Assembly (NCBI GenBank): GCA_903876875.1
Contig: CAIRBT010000091.1
Coordinates: 1 to 49,428, forward strand
Source of the DNA: an uncultured Geobacteraceae bacterium
GTDB taxonomy: Bacteria; Desulfobacterota; Desulfuromonadia; Geobacterales; Pseudopelobacteraceae
Reading direction: 5' to 3'
Length of the DNA stretch: 49,428 bases
The notes below the pieces were generated by a model, which saw only the letters and a list, made by a program, of their open reading frames with translations, searched no databases and was not told the DNA's origin. The position numbers and the translations under genes were made by a program. Positions 7,851 to 16,600 of the stretch are shown here, one piece after another. How positions within the stretch are numbered: position 1 is the stretch's first letter; each line of letters opens with the position of its first letter.

Positions 7851-9881
7851 CTACACCACCACCATTGCCATCCGGTAACAGCGGAGACAACGATCCGCCT
7901 CGATCTGGGCGGTCGTATCGGTGAAGCCGAGTTCAACCTCATGGTAGTTCCCCTTTGCCGCCCGCTGCCGCCCATGAACCTCACGCTGGTTGGCGCGTTC
8001 GGAGGAGTCGAGCCAGGGTACCTTCTCGTTTTTGTCGTAGACGCCCAGATAGGTGAGCAGGTCGTCGAAAATATCCTGTTCCGATAGATAGGCTTTTCCC
8101 TCTTCGATCCACCGCTGGATGACCAGGGCGGCACGGTGGGCATTGCCAATACAGGCAACCACGGTCAACGGGCCGATTTCGGCGTCACCACCGGCAAAAA
8201 CCCCTTCACAGTCGGTGATCAGCGAGCGGGAGAGCATGTTCCCCATGCCATCCTTCAGATCCTTTCCGGCGGCATCTTTGAGAGAGACATGTTTGGTTAC
8301 CACTGTGTTCCACTTGGTGATATCAATGCCCATGTCGGGGGGGATGAAACTGAGATCCGGATCCTGGCCGATGGCCGGAATAACCGTATCGCACTCAACG
8401 ATGAATTCACTGCCCGGAACCGGTTCGGGACGGCGACGGCCGGAAGCATCCGGTTCACCCATGGCCATGCGGACGCACTCAACGCCGATGACCTGTTCCG
8501 AATCGTCCACCACAATTTTGGTCGGCAGTACCTGGAATTCGAAGCGTACCCCCTCTTCATCGGCACCGTCGACTTCCCAGATATCGGCCGGCATCTCCTT
8601 GCGGGAGCGGCGATAGAGCAGGATCGATTCTTCGGCACCTTCACGGAGAGCTACCCGGACACAGTCGATGGCCGTGTTACCGCCGCCGACCACGCAGACC
8701 TTTTTCCCCATGCCGGTGGGGCGCTCCATATAGGCTTCACGGAGGAAGTCGATGCCGCCGGTGAGGAATCCTTTGTACCCCTTGTCCTCGCCTTCAACGC
8801 CCATGGGTTTGGAACGGTGGGCACCGGGGGCAAGAAAGACCGCATTGTACTGCTTTTTCAGCTCGGGGAGGGAGATGTCTTTGCCAACCCGGCAGTTATA
8901 CACGATTTTGACGCCCAGAGCCTGAACGATGTCGATATCACGCTGTAAGATCTGACGCGGCATACGATAGGCCGGAATGCCGACCGCGATCATGCCGCCG
9001 CCGAAGCCTTCGGGCAGTGCCTCATAGATGGTACACTGGTACCCTTCCAGAGCCAGATAATAGGCGCAGGCCACACCGGCAGGCCCGGCCCCCACGATGG
9101 CAACGGTTTTATCTCTTTTCGGCTTGGTATCCGCCGGTGGAGTGATGTTGTGCATCCATTCGTAGTCGGAAGCGGTGCGCTTCAGCACCATGATATTGAT
9201 AGCATCATCAACATTCTTGCGACGGCAGGCGGTTTCGCAGGGGTGGGGACAAACCCGGCCACAGACCGCCGGCATCGGCATGTTTTCCCGAATGGTTGCC
9301 AGTGCTTCGCCGTACTGGTAGTTTTTTATCTCTTCGATATATTTGGGAATGTCGATGTGAGACGGACATTTGTCCATGCAGGGGGCGGTAATCTTATGGA
9401 TATAGGTGTCCGGCACGCTGTCAGACGAGGGGGCGCGCCGTTCATGAATACGAGCTACAAATTGTTCCCGATAGTTGGCCACCGCATCAAAAACCGGCAC
9501 AGTCGCACTCTGGCAGAGGGTGCATTTACAGTTTTTCAGTAATTCGGTGAGGTCGGCAACCGTATCAAGATCCTCTTCCTTGGCCCGTCCGTCCAGGACG
9601 TTCTGGAACAGATCCATCAGAACCTTGGTTCCCTTCTTGCCCGGTGTGCAACGACCGCAGCAGAAGAGGGTCTGAACCCGCTTCATATATTCGGCGGTCA
9701 TGGCCGGAACGTCCACGTCCTTGTCGAACAGGATAATGCCGTCCCATCCCATAAATGCCCGCAGCGGCCGCTCGCCGTCAAAGGCAACTGGCAAACGGTA
9801 ACTTACCGCCTGCGGCTCCCCGGAAACTTTTCTGTTGTCAACTTTGTTCCCGCCCCATGTGGAAAAAACGACCTGTGCCAC
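7851..9881 (-). CDS. sfrB: NADPH-dependent Fe(III) reductase-type oxidoreductase, beta subunit (SfrB; GltD-like flavoprotein)
   Basis: The N-terminal part carries a NuoF-like 4Fe-4S segment (FCCGRCTPGKKGT, then CKCTLC). The rest resembles the small subunit of glutamate synthase. Two cysteine clusters (CMDKCPSH; CGRVCPHPCETAC) bind 4Fe-4S centres, VGAGPAGVACAYYL is the FAD dinucleotide fold, and VVGGGNTAIDCVR is the NADPH fold. It would take electrons from NADPH and pass them to SfrA. GTG at 9881 is the best start because a GGAGG site (9891-9887) sits 5 nt upstream; the upstream GTG at 9896 would place that site inside the coding region. The resulting protein is about 676 residues, close to the roughly 78 kDa reported for SfrB. 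It lies 41 bp upstream of sfrA. Confidence 0.82.
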   Translation of the reverse strand: MAQVVFSTWGGNKVDNRKVSGEPQAVSYRLPVAFDGERPLRAFMGWDGIILFDKDVDVPAMTAEYMKRVQTLFCCGRCTPGKKGTKVLMDLFQNVLDGRAKEEDLDTVADLTELLKNCKCTLCQSATVPVFDAVANYREQFVARIHERRAPSSDSVPDTYIHKITAPCMDKCPSHIDIPKYIEEIKNYQYGEALATIRENMPMPAVCGRVCPHPCETACRRKNVDDAINIMVLKRTASDYEWMHNITPPADTKPKRDKTVAIVGAGPAGVACAYYLALEGYQCTIYEALPEGFGGGMIAVGIPAYRMPRQILQRDIDIVQALGVKIVYNCRVGKDISLPELKKQYNAVFLAPGAHRSKPMGVEGEDKGYKGFLTGGIDFLREAYMERPTGMGKKVCVVGGGNTAIDCVRVALREGAEESILLYRRSRKEMPADIWEVDGADEEGVRFEFQVLPTKIVVDDSEQVIGVECVRMAMGEPDASGRRRPEPVPGSEFIVECDTVIPAIGQDPDLSFIPPDMGIDITKWNTVVTKHVSLKDAAGKDLKDGMGNMLSRSLITDCEGVFAGGDAEIGPLTVVACIGNAHRAALVIQRWIEEGKAYLSEQDIFDDLLTYLGVYDKNEKVPWLDSSERANQREVHGRQRAAKGNYHEVELGFTDTTAQIEADRCLRCYRMAMVVV

Positions 9882-9952
9882 AAAAACCTCCGCCACCGCA
9901 CCCAGATATAGAGTTAACTATTCGCAATTATTGACGAAAAAATATTTCGAGA

Positions 9953-9981
9953 ATTGTATACAGTATGCATGATTATCACAA
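9953..9981 (-). promoter_or_regulatory. Probable promoter of sfrBA
   Basis: On the minus strand TTGTGA (9981-9976) and TACAAT (9958-9953) are spaced 17 nt apart, matching consensus at four and five of six positions. The start would be about 65 nt before the sfrB GTG. The surrounding stretch (about 9900-10010) is AT-rich. A weaker plus-strand pair (TTGACG 9931-9936, TGTATA 9955-9960) could serve the divergent aminopeptidase gene. Confidence 0.45.
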
Positions 9982-10118
9982 TAACACCGTAGAAATCAAG
10001 GAAAAAACAGTCAGTGCTGTTGGAGAAGTCGTCAAGCACTTTTACCTTTGCTGCCGGTTGTGCTATACCGTGGTCTATTCCGTTGATAACCATCTTTTTT
10101 CAGGGAGAATTGCTTACT

Positions 10119-11258
10119 ATGCCCAAACAGGAAATCGGCACTGATCCGTTTCGCTCACTACTCACCATTAATATGGGTATCCAGCGGGGAGAGCGGGTGG
10201 TGGTATTCACCGACAGCATACGTCCCGACGAAATCCCCTCGGCTGTGGATCTTGACCGACGCACCCGGCTTTCGGCAACCGCCGGTGCGCTGGCGCGCTT
10301 TGTCGAACGGGAATACGGCTCCGGTACTTTTATTGAATTCCCCGCCACTGCCGCCTCGGGATGCGAACCGCCCGAAGCGCTCTGGCATGCCGTTTTTGGT
10401 ACGACCATAACGGCAGAACTGGCGGCCAGGGGACTGTTTGCCAAGCTACTGGCAAAGGAGGCGTCCGTGGACGAAGTGGCGCAGGCCCGCACTCTTGTCA
10501 GTGAAAAGCGGCAGGAGGTGGCAGCTATCGTCATTGCCCTCTCCAACAACTCTACCAGTCACACCCGCTTTCGGGCACTGGCCTGCGGAGCTGGCTGCCG
10601 TTTTGCCAGTCTCCCCCACTTCGATCCGGAGATGTTCCATACCTCCATGACCGTTGACTGGCATGCCCTGGCAACCCGCACCGCTCTGCTGGTGGCAGCG
10701 GTGAACGGTGCCGAGTGGGTCAGGGTAACCACCCCCAACGGCACCGATATGATGCTCTGCAAACAGGGACGTTCTGCCAAGGGGGATGACGGTCTGCTTA
10801 CTACGGCGGGGAGTTTCGGCAATCTACCGGCTGGTGAAGCCTATCTGGCTCCTCTGGAAGGGAAAAGCCATGGCATTATGGTTCTGGAATGGGGGCCGAC
10901 CCGGAAATTCGACGAGCCGCTCCGGGTGACCGTGGAGGGGGGAGTCGTGGTACGCATTGAAGGGGACGACCCCCACCGTGCCGGCCTTGAGGCACGTTTT
11001 GCCGGGCAGGCGAACTGTCGGAATATTGCCGAACTGGGTATTGGTACCAACGACAAGGCAACCCGACCGGATAACGTGCTGGAAACGGAAAAAATCCTCG
11101 GCACCATCCATATTGCCCTGGGGGACAACAGCGGCTTCGGCGGCACCGTCAGTGCCCCGTTCCACGAAGATTATGTGTTCTACCGGCCGACACTCACACT
11201 TATCAACGGAGATGGCAGTCTGCGGGTCATTATGACCGATGGTGTGCTTGCTTTGTAA
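10119..11258 (+). CDS. M29-family (AmpS/thermophilic-type) metallo-aminopeptidase
   Basis: This 379-residue cytoplasmic protein has the fold order of M29 aminopeptidases. The C-terminal catalytic half contains PAGEAYLAP (a glutamate metal ligand), a run ending NVLETEKILGTIHIALGD and then GFGGTVSAPFHED, which supply the His, Glu and Asp ligands for two metal ions. It would remove N-terminal residues from peptides. The frame is open from 10014, but the ATG at 10119 is preceded by AGGGAG (10103-10108) and begins the conserved protein, so I choose it. It is a single gene, divergent from sfrBA. The amino-acid preference cannot be read. Confidence 0.75.
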   Translation: MPKQEIGTDPFRSLLTINMGIQRGERVVVFTDSIRPDEIPSAVDLDRRTRLSATAGALARFVEREYGSGTFIEFPATAASGCEPPEALWHAVFGTTITAELAARGLFAKLLAKEASVDEVAQARTLVSEKRQEVAAIVIALSNNSTSHTRFRALACGAGCRFASLPHFDPEMFHTSMTVDWHALATRTALLVAAVNGAEWVRVTTPNGTDMMLCKQGRSAKGDDGLLTTAGSFGNLPAGEAYLAPLEGKSHGIMVLEWGPTRKFDEPLRVTVEGGVVVRIEGDDPHRAGLEARFAGQANCRNIAELGIGTNDKATRPDNVLETEKILGTIHIALGDNSGFGGTVSAPFHEDYVFYRPTLTLINGDGSLRVIMTDGVLAL

Positions 11259-11371
11259 GCGTGCGTGAGAGACATTCCTTGTCACACTCCCCCTGTTTAG
11301 TGACAACTTTCGTCACCTCGCTGTGCCGGCGAGGGTGTCTAAGTCATCGTTATTACAGATTCCGTTACCAT
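11259..11371. other. Intergenic stretch between aminopeptidase and pseudopilin operon
   Basis: It holds only a modest hairpin (CCTCGC 11316-11321 with GCGAGG 11329-11334, 7-nt loop) that might end aminopeptidase transcription. No ORF or RNA gene is visible. Confidence 0.3.
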
Positions 11372-11387
11372 TGGCACAACTCATGCA
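11372..11387 (+). promoter_or_regulatory. Sigma-54 (RpoN) -24/-12 promoter of the pseudopilin operon
   Basis: The sequence TGGCAC-N6-TGCA has GG at 11373-11374 and GC at 11385-11386, the exact 10-nt gap of sigma-54 promoters. One core base differs from TGGCACG-N4-TTGCA (A for the first T of TTGC). It is 62 bp upstream of the first pilin-like gene. Sigma-54 control with PilS/PilR activators is known for type IV pilins, which makes the site credible. Confidence 0.7.
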
Positions 11388-11449
11388 AATCCGTAACACG
11401 CTCATATAACTGCATATAACGGTGCATAGACTGCGAGTGAGAGTGGGGC

Positions 11450-11905
11450 ATGGGTGTGCGAGGAACAAGAACAGTGCCATACGGAGGTTTTTCCCTCCTG
11501 GAATTACTGATATCGCTGGCTATTCTTACCATCAGCTTTCTGGCGATCATTCCCCTTTTGATAGCGTCCATGGGGCTGAATTCCGCTACGGAAATGGCCA
11601 TTGTGGCCCGAAACCTGGCGGCCCAAAAGGTGGAAGAACTGGTGGCGATGCCACAGAGCAGCATAAGCAAACTGCTGGGCACCGGCACCGCCTATGTGGC
11701 ACCAACCGAATACCTCACCCCGGCCGGAAAAATAACCACCTCCAACGACCCCCAGGGGAGGTTCCGGAGAAAGTGGAGCATCATCCCGGTGCCGGTGCGG
11801 GATGCCACAAAGCTCCCGGTTCCCCTGGCACTCTCCGCGCTGGTCGAATATACCTTTAAGGGGGAAACAAAATCACGCTCCTTCACCACCATCTGGAGCT
11901 ACTGA
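11450..11905 (+). CDS. PilV-like minor pseudopilin
   Basis: This 151-residue prepilin has a short basic leader ending in Gly-Gly, then FSLLELLISLAILTISFLA. Prepilin peptidase would cut before Phe, leaving the conserved glutamate at +5 and a hydrophobic helix. The rest is a small globular domain similar to PilV-type minor pilins, which prime pilus assembly together with PilW, PilX and PilY1. It is the first gene after the sigma-54 site, and the PilW-like gene starts 1 nt after its stop codon. Confidence 0.78.
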   Translation: MGVRGTRTVPYGGFSLLELLISLAILTISFLAIIPLLIASMGLNSATEMAIVARNLAAQKVEELVAMPQSSISKLLGTGTAYVAPTEYLTPAGKITTSNDPQGRFRRKWSIIPVPVRDATKLPVPLALSALVEYTFKGETKSRSFTTIWSY

Positions 11906-11906
11906 T

Positions 11907-13004
11907 ATGGGGCGTCCAGGGGAACAGCTCTCCGGTTTCACCCTGGTCGAACTTCTGGTCTCCATGGTTATTTTCTCCATTGTGCTAACCATCTGCTACT
12001 CTACCTATCTTACCATTTCACGTATCGTCACCCGGATTTCCGATAGCAACGCCGTCAGCGACAGGGCGCAACGCTTGATGACCTTCATTGAGGAGGACCT
12101 GCGCGGCGCGGGGTATCTGGTCTCCCCGGACAGTGGTATACCGTACTGTTCCGACCCTGCTGATACCTCATCAGGCACGAAGGTAATAAGCCATTCCCGG
12201 GGGAACCCTTCTGACACCCTCTCCTTCATACATGCTGTTCCGGTCGTGCTGGACGAGTCGTCTCGCAGTTGTATCGATCACCAGAAAGAGTGCCCCCCCT
12301 CGGGAGACCCGACCAGCGGCAGCGCAGCTTCCCGTCAGGACTACTATCTGACGACCCGCTGTGATTCCGGTGCCGGTACCGGTCGGCCAAATTCTATCGC
12401 GGTTGATGCGGTGCATGACTGCTACGACTCCCTGCTGCTGGCTGCCGTCGGTGCCAGTAACAGCAAATCCCTGGTGACATTCCAGACCGCATCCGGCGAT
12501 GGTGCCTGCTATCAGGTAACCGGCATCGACAACGGGATTTTTACCCTCATTCCCGAACTAAAGCAACTGATACCCGATAATTCAACGGTTTTCACCCTGC
12601 GTCAGTATCGCTATGACGTGGTCACCACTCCCGCTGCGGAGGCGCGTACCTTCCGACGTTCCGGCTGGAAATCAGATTGTACCCTTGATCCGGTAGCAAT
12701 GGGCGAACCGACGGGCGACGGGGGAGGGGTCGATGGCCTCAAATTCGAATTCACCTCCTACAATCCGCTCACGGAAAGAATGGAGCTGACTGCGGTGCCC
12801 CCCGCCTCCCTCAAAAACCTCCGCTGCGTTACCGTCTGGCTGCTACTCCGGGCAGAGCGGAAAACGCCCGACTATCTCAATAATAACCGGTACGTGCTCG
12901 GTAACTCGGTGGATCAGACCGTCGTTGGCCCCTTTAATGATTCGTACATTCGTTCCCTTACCTACCGTACGGTGGAGGTGAGAAATTTTAGTTCCGGAAG
13001 TTGA
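11907..13004 (+). CDS. PilW-like minor pseudopilin
   Basis: This is a 365-residue prepilin. The leader MGRPGEQLSG is followed by FTLVELLVSMVIFSIVLT, with Glu at +5 after cleavage, and the long C-terminal part (DRAQRLMTFIEEDLRGAGY) is typical of PilW. The ATG at 11907 has a GGAG site at 11895-11898 and lies 1 nt past the previous stop. The frame is open further upstream, but that part overlaps the PilV-like gene and has no leader. Its last codons contain the ribosome site of the next gene. Confidence 0.8.
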   Translation: MGRPGEQLSGFTLVELLVSMVIFSIVLTICYSTYLTISRIVTRISDSNAVSDRAQRLMTFIEEDLRGAGYLVSPDSGIPYCSDPADTSSGTKVISHSRGNPSDTLSFIHAVPVVLDESSRSCIDHQKECPPSGDPTSGSAASRQDYYLTTRCDSGAGTGRPNSIAVDAVHDCYDSLLLAAVGASNSKSLVTFQTASGDGACYQVTGIDNGIFTLIPELKQLIPDNSTVFTLRQYRYDVVTTPAAEARTFRRSGWKSDCTLDPVAMGEPTGDGGGVDGLKFEFTSYNPLTERMELTAVPPASLKNLRCVTVWLLLRAERKTPDYLNNNRYVLGNSVDQTVVGPFNDSYIRSLTYRTVEVRNFSSGS

Positions 13005-13650
13005 CGTTCCCCGGTGGCTTGGCAACCGCCAGGGCATCGCCCTGATATCTTCGCTGATGCTGACTCTGCTGCTGGCACTGATGGTGGTCGCCCTTACCTA
13101 TCGGGTGATCCCCTTCAGCATCGGCACGCGAGAGGCGATCATTAAAAGCCAGTCCCTGTATGCCGCCGATGCCGGTCTCAGTCAGGCGCGCTACTTCCTG
13201 TACGACCAGGATTGCACCATGACCTCCCTGAACCGGTGGCAATGCGGCAACGGCACCTTTGCCATTACTGAGACTTTTACCGATCTATCCCCTCTGCTGC
13301 AGCGCTCCTTTCCGGCGGTGCTGGGGATCTCGCTCGGGGATAAAACCCTTGCGTACGATACGGGCGCACAAAAAATAACCGGCGGTGCCAATGACAGCTA
13401 CACGTACCATGTCTATGCCAAAACCGCCGGTGCGCCTGACGTTATTAATCTGGTCGCCGTGGCGGAACGACGGGACAGTCCGGTAAAAACCGTTATCGAT
13501 GTGGGAGTGAAATACAATACCCGGTTGGGGGATGATTCTCTCCGGTCTAAAAACCAGGGAGCCGATGGCTGTGGCACCTCGGCAGAAACCCTGGGGGAGA
13601 GCGACACGACGACGCTGACCAATACCATCAGAATCAGTACATCCCCTTAA
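12985..13650 (+). CDS. PilX-like minor pseudopilin with apparent ATT start
   Basis: The conserved N-terminal part typical of PilX (NRQGIALISSL followed by a hydrophobic run and TYRV) lies upstream of the first ATG in frame (13057). Between the in-frame stop at 12979-12981 and that ATG there is no ATG, GTG or TTG. The only start with a ribosome site is ATT at 12985, 6 nt after GGAGG (12974-12978). Beginning there gives about 221 residues and an intact N-terminal segment; beginning at 13057 would cut the membrane helix. PilX-type proteins are non-classical pilins lacking the Glu+5 motif. The gene overlaps the end of the PilW-like gene by 20 bp. The PilX-like family call is fairly safe, the start is inferred. 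Confidence 0.65.
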   Translation: MLVPEVDVPRWLGNRQGIALISSLMLTLLLALMVVALTYRVIPFSIGTREAIIKSQSLYAADAGLSQARYFLYDQDCTMTSLNRWQCGNGTFAITETFTDLSPLLQRSFPAVLGISLGDKTLAYDTGAQKITGGANDSYTYHVYAKTAGAPDVINLVAVAERRDSPVKTVIDVGVKYNTRLGDDSLRSKNQGADGCGTSAETLGESDTTTLTNTIRISTSP

Positions 13651-13662
13651 GGAGGAATCCCC

Positions 13663-16600
13663 ATGGACATCCATCACGGTCGGAGGCGGTTCTCCGCCGT
13701 TCTCGCCGGTTTCCTTGCGCTTATACTGCAGCTGTCCGTCGGGGTGACCACTGCCCAGACAGCAATGACCTCCTTCAATGCCGGCTCCTATATCATCGCC
13801 AGCGATGCCTGCTGGCAACCGAACAACGATCCCGCAACGACTCAAGATCTCCCCGCTTATTGTGATGGCAACAGAAATGACAGTTCTCTCTATCAGCTGT
13901 ACCACCTGCTTTACACGCTGCTTGCTACGGGAGATATGCCTGGAGCCTGTGCCAACGTTGATAAACGTGTGCCGCTACAAAAAGAGCTCTTCGGTTATTG
14001 TAAACAGCTCAGAATCCACTGGCTCATCAATGCCACAAAAAACTCCCCCCAGGGGCTTGACCTACTCCTCACCACGGCCGGAGCGACCGGCATAACGCCG
14101 TTGGTCACCATCTGCAACAGCACCAAAAACGGCAGTATTCCCCCCTTTGACAGCTATGTGACCAGGAGTGACTCCGGGACAGCCACCACCATCGGCTATC
14201 GGGGCGGCCCCTTTGTCATCGACGCCAATGACATTACACCGACAGAAATGGCTGCCGTGGTGGCTCGCTTTCCGGCGGTTAAAATTCATCGGGCCACCAT
14301 ACCTTTTTCCGGAAATGTTACCAGGGTTCTTACCGGTAACCCGCCGAAGATTGCGGTCTTGAGTGAAGGAACCAGTGAGCCGTTTGAAAACTTCCTCCGG
14401 GTGGCCGCTGCTGAAAGTTGGCGGGATAAGAATGTCTTTCAGTATATCACTACCCGTGATGTGCTGGCCGGCTGTCTGGCTGACCCGCTCCCCGCCACCT
14501 GCCGCAGTCGCCGTCCCGACCTTGTCACCCCGTTTGGGCTGCTCTGGAGTTCCCACTGGGATATCGGCGACAGGGGGAGCGACGGCAGTACGCCGACGGC
14601 GGAGGAACAGCAGGCGGTTCTTACCGAAATTCGCAACTTTTTGGGGAGGGGTAATCCGGCACTCTTTGGCTGCGCCGGTATTGGCAGTATGGAAGGGGGG
14701 AGCCAATTCGGTACCAATTTCACCATCGGCGGCGGTGCAATTCCGGCGGGGGGCGTTCTCCTGCCACCCGGTACGGGGGGAGTGGCTGCCCTGCCCCGTG
14801 TCGAAAGCAATGCCGGTTGCTCCGACCGGGGGGGATGCGGGAGCGGCTATCTGGCTGCGGAGCGACCTTCGGCCTGGCTGTCCCAGTGCGGCGGCTGGGA
14901 GTTTGCTCCCGGCTCCGGCACCATCCGGAGTATGCGTCCCGCTCCCCCTACCGGAAACCCCTATACCTCCACCACCCTGGCCGACGACCCGGTGACAACG
15001 GTGGACGACCGGTTTATCGGTTTCGGGGTAAGCCGCCTGCTCCATGACGCCCGGGCACAATCCGGTGACAACTCCCCCCTGGCCGCCGGAGATACCTACC
15101 ACCTGTCAGACTATCTGGTGGGGGGACAGAGTGACGGCTCCCCCACCACGGGGTACCTCTCCTATCTGCCGGGACACAGCTTCATTACCTGTTTGAATGA
15201 GACGACCTCCGGTGTGCCACCGGTACGGACGGTCGATTTCACCTTTGCCGCCCCCCCTGTTCTCCTCACCATAGAAGCGGTTCATGGGGGCTGTACCGGC
15301 GGCATTACCTGCCCCCGTGTCACTTTCAAAAGACAACCGGAACTTTCCGGTGCCGGTTATGCAACCATCGGCTCCACCAGTAGCATGGGCGGGACTGTTC
15401 GTCTCAGTGCGGAGTTTGCCCATTTCGATATGGCCACCAACCGCGTGGCAGGGGTAACGGTTGAGCAGAGCGACCCCACCGGAACGGCTGCCATTCCGAT
15501 CACCGATTTCATTGTGACCGGCGGGACACTTTCCGCCATCACCGACATAACGGCGGGGAGTCCCCCCCGAACGATCTGTAAAGCTGACATGACGGGAGGA
15601 GCCGGTTCTGCGGTTCACTGCCCCCCGGTCGACTATTCCGTGGGACCCTATCAGACCGGTTGCGCCATCGACTGGAGCCACTCCAACAGTTGCGGCAGCA
15701 AATATGCCCTCAACACCCTGGCCGCCCCCCACTTGAGCCTCGGCTCCGCTGAAATCTCCAAAACCCAGCCGATTATCAAGGATAACATCCTCTATCAGGC
15801 CGGTTTTGATTATCCGGGTAACCGTGGCCACCTGAGGATGATCCGGGTGCCACTGCTGCAGACCGACGGCTCATATACTGCATCGACTATCCAGTGGGAC
15901 AGTGCCAACGCCATGCCGGTGGCCGGAACCGGAGGCTTTCCGGTCGCCCCTCTCTCCTCCACCGACACCACATCTCCCCGTCACATCTTTACCAATCTGC
16001 CTGGCGCGACAAACCACCTTGTTTTCGATCCCTCCAGTTTCAAGGCACTTGCGGCTTCGGAGCGGGATGCCCTGCGCAATCAGCTCGGTGCTGCCACCAC
16101 GGAAGCCGCTGCGGTTATTATCAATACGGTGCGGGGGCGCACCGCTGCATCGCTCACCTCCCCCTGCGGTGTCACCGGGTGTGGCGAGGAGGGGAAACGC
16201 CTCTGGGCCATTGAAACATCTACTCCGGCACTGAAAACCCGCTCAAAATTGATTGAGTCCTCCAATGGGGACACTCCACCGGTTGTCGGAAGAGATCGTC
16301 GTGATCGGGTGCTCTTTGCGGGGGGGACGGATGGCATGTTGCACGCATTCCACGGTGGTACCTACGACAGTGTAAGGGATCAGTATCCCGACAACGACAG
16401 CGGGTGGGGTAGCGGCAGGGAACTCTGGGCATATATCCCTGGAACCCTGCTCTCTCGCCTGAAGGAACAGCCCTTTACCACACACGCTGCCAATCAAGCC
16501 GCCTTCCGGCCACAGGTTACGCTTAACGGCTCACCACTGCTGACCATCCAGTCGGTACGGAGTGCAGCGGGACAGACGCTGTCTGCCGACCTTTGGAAAC

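Noticed and set aside
11316-11334. Hairpin after the aminopeptidase gene as an intrinsic terminator
   Set aside because: Only 6 bp, large loop, no T run; too weak to call on its own.
14062-15102. 346-codon minus-strand frame opposite the N-terminal part of PilY1
   Set aside because: It has no ribosome site, no domain resemblance and unusual composition; the plus strand has the signal peptide and ribosome site.
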